Part shown: one piece after another, positions 50,371 to 55,339 of the stretch | How positions within the stretch are numbered: the stretch's first letter is position 1 | Layout of the letters: every line of letters starts with the position of its first letter | From: Emticicia sp. | GTDB lineage: Bacteria; Bacteroidota; Bacteroidia; Cytophagales; Spirosomataceae | NCBI GenBank assembly: GCA_017495105.1 | Contig: JAFEIL010000337.1 | Span: 1 to 55,339 of the forward strand | Length of the DNA stretch: 55,339 nt | Reading direction: 5' to 3' | Made by a program: the position numbers and the translations under genes | The notes under the pieces: model-generated | Databases searched by the model: none | What the model saw: the letters and a program-made list of their open reading frames with translations, nothing else | What the model was told of the DNA's origin: nothing

Positions 50371-51816
50371 TTACTCTTTCTTGCTATTAAACCAATAATA
50401 AACAGGAATTCCGATAGCAACAATTCCAAGGCCAGGGTATGTAAATTGAGGTTTTTCTTTTACTAAAATCAAAACAATGATTGAAGCAACAATTACATAA
50501 ATCATTGGGATAATCGGATAACCCGGAGCTTTGATTGGACGCTCGGCATCGGGCATTTTTTTGCGTAAAATAAAAATTCCGTAAATTGTGAAGGCATAAA
50601 ATAGAATCACAACACCCATCAGATAATCGAGCAAATCGCCGTATTTCCCTGTCAAGCAAAGAAAAGATGCCCAAAAACACTGCCACCAAAGAGCATTTTG
50701 CGGTACGCCAGCCTCGCTCAATTTACCAAAACTTTTGAAGAATAAGCCATCTTTTGCCATAGTATAATAAACCCTCGAACCAGATAAAATCAGTCCGTTA
50801 TTACAGCCAAAAGTCGAAATCATAATCAAAATTGCTACGATAACCGAAAATCCTTGTCCACCAATGAGTTGTGCGGCTGCCGCTGCAACTCTATCTTCGG
50901 AAGCAAACTGAATACCTCGGCTCATGACGTCAGCACCATTTGGGTCGCCTTTCAAGGGTAAAATGCAGAGATAAACAATATTCATCAAAATATACAAAGT
51001 TGTTACCAAGAATGTACCGATAATCAAACCTCTTGGAATTGTTTTTTCTGCATTGACAACCTCATCTCCTGCGAAAGTAAGACCATTCCAAGCATCGCTC
51101 GAAAATAAAGTTCCCACTTGCGTTACGCCAATTGCCAAGATAATTCCGAAGCCCGTAATGCCTGTTACAATCCACTGTCCGTCAACTTTGGCAGTACTTG
51201 AAGCATCAAAAATATTTGAAAAATTTTGAGAAATCACATCAGCGTTTGCACCCAAAATAAAGCCCAAAATAATAAGCATCGCAATCGCTCCAAGTTTGGT
51301 TGTGCTGAAAATGTTTTGAATGATTTTACCTTCTTTTACGCCACGAGTGTTGGCGTAAGTAAGTAAAACGATACTCAAAATAGCGAGTAAACGCTGCGAA
51401 GTGAGTTTGAAACTTGTATCGCCAATGCTAAAAAACTCATGTTTATCACTGATAAAATCAGGAAAAAGTACACCAGCATACTTAGCAAAAGCCACCGCAA
51501 CTGCAGCAATTGTACCAGTCTGAATTACTGCAAAAAACGACCATCCGTAAAGAAAACCCGTCAGTTTGCCATAGGCTTTTTGTAGAAAAACATATTGTCC
51601 GCCCGCTTGCGGAAACATGGCGGTGAGCTCACCGTAGCATAATGCTCCGACCATTGTTAGTACGCCTGCCAAAAGCCAAGATGCTAGTAGCCAGCCAGTT
51701 GAGCCAACTTGTCGAGCCACATCGGCACTAACAATAAAAATTCCAGAGCCAATCATCGAACCAGATACGAGCATCACGGCATCGTATAGTTTGATTTCTT
51801 TTTTAAAATTTGCCAA
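50371..51816 (-). CDS. APC-family amino-acid permease
   Basis: 481 residues with about twelve membrane segments. The consensus start of the family, S-G-S-M-I-G-S-G-I-F-I (TM1 unwound region), is followed by A-G-V-L-T-M-V-G-A-L-C-Y-G-E-L and, later, A-G-D-E-V and W-N-G-L-T. It imports or exchanges neutral amino acids by general homology to LAT/AGT-type transporters. It lies close to a second APC gene (52529), with a Uma2 gene between. Confidence 0.93.
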   Translation of the reverse strand: MANFKKEIKLYDAVMLVSGSMIGSGIFIVSADVARQVGSTGWLLASWLLAGVLTMVGALCYGELTAMFPQAGGQYVFLQKAYGKLTGFLYGWSFFAVIQTGTIAAVAVAFAKYAGVLFPDFISDKHEFFSIGDTSFKLTSQRLLAILSIVLLTYANTRGVKEGKIIQNIFSTTKLGAIAMLIILGFILGANADVISQNFSNIFDASSTAKVDGQWIVTGITGFGIILAIGVTQVGTLFSSDAWNGLTFAGDEVVNAEKTIPRGLIIGTFLVTTLYILMNIVYLCILPLKGDPNGADVMSRGIQFASEDRVAAAAAQLIGGQGFSVIVAILIMISTFGCNNGLILSGSRVYYTMAKDGLFFKSFGKLSEAGVPQNALWWQCFWASFLCLTGKYGDLLDYLMGVVILFYAFTIYGIFILRKKMPDAERPIKAPGYPIIPMIYVIVASIIVLILVKEKPQFTYPGLGIVAIGIPVYYWFNSKKE

Positions 51817-51851
51817 AATAGTAAGAAGGTTAGGGTTTATTAATGAAAATT

Positions 51852-52463
51852 TTACTCAAATATATTGCTTAACTCTAATTCAAATCCTTGAATAATTTCT
51901 GATTTCAAAACTTCATTTTTCTGAATATCTTTCTGCCAACGGAGTTCATTATCTATTTGTTTGTAAAGCGTCAGCATTTGTTTTTCTACGTTTATCAGCC
52001 AATATTCTTTTACACCTTTACTTTCATAAATATGTCTTTTATAACTCATTTCATTAGCATCATTTGACGGTGAAAGAATCTCTACCACCAAATCAGGCGA
52101 ACCTTCAATTTTATTCTCGCCTATAATATTGAGTCTTTCTTTTGTGATAAAAAGAAGGTCAGGCTGAAATGTGTCGTATTCCGTGAAAACTACGTCCATC
52201 GGTGCAGTGAATATTTCACCAAGATTATTTGGAATAACACAAGCCGCAAGAAAATAACTTAAACGAAGGCTAATTCGTTGGTGCGAAGGTTTAGGAGATG
52301 CCATAAAATAGATTTGACCATTCAGCAATTCAAAATTTCCGTTATCGGGTGGAGTCAATTTTACGTAATCTAAATATGTAAGCAATTTAGGTTGAGGAAT
52401 TTTCTTCTCAACCTTCTTTCCTCCAAGTTTATACCTCGAATGTGTTGCTATTGCATTCATCAC
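51852..52463 (-). CDS. Uma2 (DUF820) family endonuclease-like protein
   Basis: 203 residues. Catalytic-type motifs: Y-D-T-F-Q-P-D-L-L-F-I, then P-D-L-V-V-E-I-L-S-P-S-N-D, and Y-K-R-H-I-Y-E-S-K-G-V-K-E-Y-W-L-I. The fold is PD-(D/E)XK-like. It differs from the Uma2 gene at 39142, more than a recent duplication would. The start may be the first or second ATG (52463 or 52460). It sits between two APC permease genes on the same strand, 35 bp from one and 65 bp from the other, but no functional tie is apparent. Confidence 0.9.
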   Translation of the reverse strand: MMNAIATHSRYKLGGKKVEKKIPQPKLLTYLDYVKLTPPDNGNFELLNGQIYFMASPKPSHQRISLRLSYFLAACVIPNNLGEIFTAPMDVVFTEYDTFQPDLLFITKERLNIIGENKIEGSPDLVVEILSPSNDANEMSYKRHIYESKGVKEYWLINVEKQMLTLYKQIDNELRWQKDIQKNEVLKSEIIQGFELELSNIFE

Positions 52464-52528
52464 AAATAAATTTTACACTAAAAAAATATTTTTATTTTTG
52501 ATTGCCTACTGAAAACCGCTCACTGACT

Positions 52529-54184
52529 TTATTTCTTCGCCAATTTACTGTGTCTATATCCATAAGAGAAATAAATCACCAAACCAATGCTCATCCAGAT
52601 AATAAACATTCGCCAGTTTGTCCAGCCGAGTTCGGTCATTAAATAAAGATTAGTTAAAATTCCGAAGATTGGTAGGAGTGAAAAATTATATTTAAAACTC
52701 ATCACCGATAATACTAACCAAACCGTCCAAAATACAAAAAGCAGTGGTTTTTCTTCTATATGCTGAACGACATTTCCTTGCGAATATGTAAAATACAATG
52801 CAACAATCATCAAAATACCACACAAATATTTTGCGTTAATGTAAGGAATTTTGAATTTAGCATCTTTACTCATACCTTTTGTATCAAGATAAAGTACTCC
52901 CGCACAAACCAAAATAAAGGCAAAAAATGTACCCACGCTCGTGAGGTCAACAAAGAAACTCATTTTGAAAAATAGTGATGGAACTGCTACCAAAATACCT
53001 GTGATGATTGTTGCAAAACCTGGTGTTTTGAATTTTGGATGAATTTCGCCAAATTTTTTCCCTAACAAACCATCTCGACTCATGGTCATCCAAATACGTG
53101 GCTGTCCGATTTGATAAGCCAACAAGGCACTTGTAATTGCCACAACCGCACTCACTGAAATAATTCCTGCAACGGCATCAAAACCTACATTCGTAAAAAC
53201 ATAGGCTAGTGGGTCAGCCACATTCAATTCTTTATAATTTACCATTCCGGTAAGTACCAACGAAATCAATACATACAAAACTGTGCAAATTATCAAACAC
53301 AAAATCATCGCTCTTGGCAAGTCTCGTTGTGGATTTTTAGCTTCTTCGGCGGTTGTCGAAATCGAATCAAAACCAATGAAAGCAAAGAAAACCGCAGCAA
53401 CTCCGCTCAAAACGCCTTCAACGCCATTGGGTGCAAAAGGCGACCAATTAGCTGGTTTTACGTAGAAAACTCCGGCTACAATTACTAAAAGTATGACAAG
53501 GAGTTTCAAACCGACCAAAAAATTGCTGGCATTGCGAGATTCTTTTATTCCGATATAACAAAGTGACGTAATCAAGACTGTAATCATTCCTGCAGGAAGA
53601 TTAAAAATGACTTTCAAAAAACCAATATTTGGGGCATCTTGGTAGCCTTTTGCAAGCCGTTTTGTGCCTTCATTGATTTCCGTACCGCCGGCTTGAACAC
53701 TTTCAAAAGCTTCTTTGGCTGTTGTATAATCAATCGCGAGCCAAGTCGGAAAGTGTACACCGAAACCTTCGAGCATAGAAGTAAAATAACTCGACCACGA
53801 AATAGCGACAACCATATTTGATACGGCATATTCGAGAATCAAAGCCCAACCAATAATCCATGCGAGCATTTCTCCAAAAGATACATAAGCGTAGGTATAG
53901 GCACTACCGCTAACAGGAACCATTGAAGCAAATTGGGCGTAACTTAAAGCGGTAAATACACAGGCGATTGCCACAAAAACAAAAAGAAGCGAAACAGCTG
54001 GTCCACCATTGAAACTCGCTAAACCAATTGTACTAAAAATACCTGCACCAATAATAGCAGCGATACCAAGTAATGTTAAATCTCTGACTCCCAACACCTT
54101 AGCCAACGAATTGCCGTCTTCTCGATCTTCTGTTTCTTTAATCGCTTGTTTTACATTCTTTCTCCGAAAAAGTGAATTACTCAT
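52529..54184 (-). CDS. APC-family (cationic amino-acid-type) permease
   Basis: 551 residues with twelve to fourteen membrane segments. The family motif G-I-A-A-I-I-G-A-G-I-F-S-T-I-G is near residues 38-53, and A-F-I-G-F-D-S-I-S-T-T-A-E-E in the middle is typical of the CAT-like group. A soluble loop of about 45 residues (around 140-190) lies between the early segments. Likely a cationic amino-acid transporter; exact substrates unknown. It is divergent from deoC over 220 bp that hold the deoC promoter. Confidence 0.92.
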   Translation of the reverse strand: MSNSLFRRKNVKQAIKETEDREDGNSLAKVLGVRDLTLLGIAAIIGAGIFSTIGLASFNGGPAVSLLFVFVAIACVFTALSYAQFASMVPVSGSAYTYAYVSFGEMLAWIIGWALILEYAVSNMVVAISWSSYFTSMLEGFGVHFPTWLAIDYTTAKEAFESVQAGGTEINEGTKRLAKGYQDAPNIGFLKVIFNLPAGMITVLITSLCYIGIKESRNASNFLVGLKLLVILLVIVAGVFYVKPANWSPFAPNGVEGVLSGVAAVFFAFIGFDSISTTAEEAKNPQRDLPRAMILCLIICTVLYVLISLVLTGMVNYKELNVADPLAYVFTNVGFDAVAGIISVSAVVAITSALLAYQIGQPRIWMTMSRDGLLGKKFGEIHPKFKTPGFATIITGILVAVPSLFFKMSFFVDLTSVGTFFAFILVCAGVLYLDTKGMSKDAKFKIPYINAKYLCGILMIVALYFTYSQGNVVQHIEEKPLLFVFWTVWLVLSVMSFKYNFSLLPIFGILTNLYLMTELGWTNWRMFIIWMSIGLVIYFSYGYRHSKLAKK

Positions 54185-54344
54185 ATAAGTTTTAATAAGT
54201 TTAGGTTTAGTCTTGCTGATTTCTTTCCAAAACTATTAAAAAAACATCAAGAATGGTGTTTAGTTGAGTAATTATTTATTAAGTGAAGTCTTGCTTTAGT
54301 GTAAAATACTTTTGTTTTAAGAATAAATATACTTTTTAAATATT

Positions 54345-54362
54345 AACTTGTCTATACAAGTT
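54345..54362. promoter_or_regulatory. GntR-like operator upstream of deoC
   Basis: AACTTGTCTATACAAGTT has 7-bp half sites AACTTGT/ACAAGTT around CTAT. TTGTCTATACAA fits the operator style of GntR-family (HutC/FadR-type) repressors. It overlaps the region where the -33 box of the deoC promoter should be. The core recurs at 55319. Confidence 0.7.
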
Positions 54363-54370
54363 GTGTCGTT

Positions 54371-54378
54371 TATATTTG
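54371..54378 (+). promoter_or_regulatory. -7 element TATATTTG of deoC
   Basis: TAnnTTTG match, 26 bases before the deoC ATG. A TTG at 54348-54350 in the operator is 20 bases upstream, the expected distance of the -33 box. A bound repressor would therefore cover the -33 box. Confidence 0.65.
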
Positions 54379-54404
54379 TGTCAAGCAAACATAAATTCTA
54401 AAAT

Positions 54405-55157
54405 ATGAACTATTCTATCCATCAAATCGCAAAGATGATTGACCATTCTTTGCTCCATCCAACAATGACTGACGCCGACTTGATTGCGGGCTGCGAACTG
54501 GCTAAACATTATGATGTAGCAACGGTCTGCATAAAACCATATTTCGTGAAACAAGCGGCTGAGTTGCTAAAAGATTCAGATGTAAAGGTTTGTACTGTAG
54601 TGGGTTTTCCACACGGGAGTAGCACTATTCTACAGAAAGTGGCCGAAGCCCGTCAGGCTTGCAAAGATGGTGCAACTGAGATAGATATGGTGGTCAATGT
54701 CGGTAAAGTTTTGTCAGAAGATTGGCGATATGTCAAGAAAGAAATCAATGCGATTTTGAAAGAAAGCCATAAATACGGTGCCATCTTGAAAGTAATTTTT
54801 GAAAACGACTTTCTGCCAAAAGATAAGTTTAAAATAAAACTCTGCAAGATTTGTAGCATTTTAGGCGTAGAATTTGTGAAAACATCTACAGGTTACGGTT
54901 ATGTAAAACAACCTAACGGCGACTATAATTACAAAGGAGCAACCGAGCATGATTTGCTTTTGATGCGAAAATATTCATCAGAAAAAGTTCAAATAAAAGC
55001 AGCAGGTGGCGTACGAACACTCGACGGTTTATTGAACGTAATGAAACTGGGCGTAACTCGCCTCGGAGCTACGGCCACGGCTACAATTATAGAAGATGCC
55101 AAAAAACGTTTAGGTTTAGATGCCAAACAAATTGAATCTACAACTGCAGGGTATTGA
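54405..55157 (+). CDS. deoC: Deoxyribose-phosphate aldolase
   Basis: 250 residues, class I aldolase TIM barrel that splits 2-deoxyribose 5-phosphate into glyceraldehyde 3-phosphate and acetaldehyde. Catalytic residues: Asp94 (E-I-D-M-V-V-N), Schiff-base Lys159 (F-V-K-T-S-T-G), and proton-relay Lys198 (K-A-A-G-G-V-R-T). The start M-I-D-H-S-L-L-H-P-T is typical. Cytosolic, at the end of nucleoside breakdown. Regulation by a GntR-family repressor is suggested by the operator at 54345. A second operator lies 160 bp downstream, before a gene outside the window. Confidence 0.97.
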   Translation: MNYSIHQIAKMIDHSLLHPTMTDADLIAGCELAKHYDVATVCIKPYFVKQAAELLKDSDVKVCTVVGFPHGSSTILQKVAEARQACKDGATEIDMVVNVGKVLSEDWRYVKKEINAILKESHKYGAILKVIFENDFLPKDKFKIKLCKICSILGVEFVKTSTGYGYVKQPNGDYNYKGATEHDLLLMRKYSSEKVQIKAAGGVRTLDGLLNVMKLGVTRLGATATATIIEDAKKRLGLDAKQIESTTAGY

Positions 55158-55318
55158 ACATTTTACATTAAAATTTGTTTATGTAAATTTATTGCTTTTA
55201 GGACAAAAAATGATACTTTTTTGACTATTTCTTGTCCATAGATACTAATTACAAAAAAAACATTTAAAATATTTGCCTAAATACTGATTTTTAGTTTCTT
55301 TTGTAAGCAATTATTCTG

Positions 55319-55336
55319 TTGTCTATACAAGTTGTA
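55319..55336. promoter_or_regulatory. Second copy of the deoC-type operator, at the window edge
   Basis: TTGTCTATACAAGTTGT repeats the core of the operator at 54345. It would precede a gene to the right of the window, presumably co-regulated with deoC. In the gap between, GGACAA and TTGTCC (about 55201-55240) form a looser inverted repeat. Confidence 0.65.
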
Positions 55337-55339
55337 TAA

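Overview
The window looks like a chromosomal segment of a low-GC, AT-rich Bacteroidota, most likely Cytophagales (Spirosomataceae/Emticicia-like). This rests on a type IX secretion C-terminal domain on a large exported metzincin, CarboxypepD_reg-like and DUF2911 proteins, Bacteroidota-type -7 elements (TAnnTTTG), a LytTR/LytS pair, few Shine-Dalgarno sites, and a Tat-exported DUF1501 protein next to a planctomycete-type cytochrome protein. No rRNA, tRNA, prophage or CRISPR array was seen. The genus is inference.

Layout. 1-1074: a lone REP-associated tyrosine transposase (RAYT, IS200-like) embedded in arrays of short hairpins, many with a GAA loop. 1075-4757: DUF1501 protein and a membrane cytochrome/lectin-like protein. 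4959-9495: YchJ-type SEC-C protein, secreted M14 peptidase overlapping a CarboxypepD_reg-like protein, M3 oligoendopeptidase. 9657-14130: giant T9SS metzincin and an NTF2-like secreted protein. 14303-23232: acetoacetate-decarboxylase-like protein, FMN reductase, DUF3817, the divergent tamB/tsaD pair, a decayed DUF6883 gene beside an intact DUF4926 gene, and mtgA. 23278-30168: PhzF, PQQ-type sugar dehydrogenase plus fatty acid hydroxylase, exported DUF2237 protein, DUF2911 and a clan-GH-D-like glycosidase. 30321-35649: DEAD-box helicase, then a leftward cluster of PD-(D/E)XK-like protein, PfkB kinase, AGE-family epimerase and Tat-exported sugar isomerase.

36447-39068: asnS and a solitary nuoH. 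39142-44799: a Uma2 gene and a leftward five-gene unit (HlyD-like adaptor, FtsX-type permease, LolD/MacB-type ATPase, LytS-type kinase, LytTR regulator), which looks like a self-regulated export or envelope-stress module. 45032-49463: lipocalin-like lipoprotein, recX, MsbA-type ABC exporter, MATE exporter. 49682-55157: 3'-5' exonuclease, two APC amino-acid permeases around a second Uma2 gene, and deoC, whose promoter carries a GntR-like operator that recurs at the right edge of the window.

The strongest candidates for something unusual are the RAYT with its modular, covarying hairpins; the half-decayed DUF6883/DUF4926 pair; repeat-derived N-termini of two proteins; the solitary nuoH; and the shared operator around deoC. 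Nothing here is an obvious wholly new defence or biosynthetic system. Most genes are recognisable housekeeping or envelope genes.
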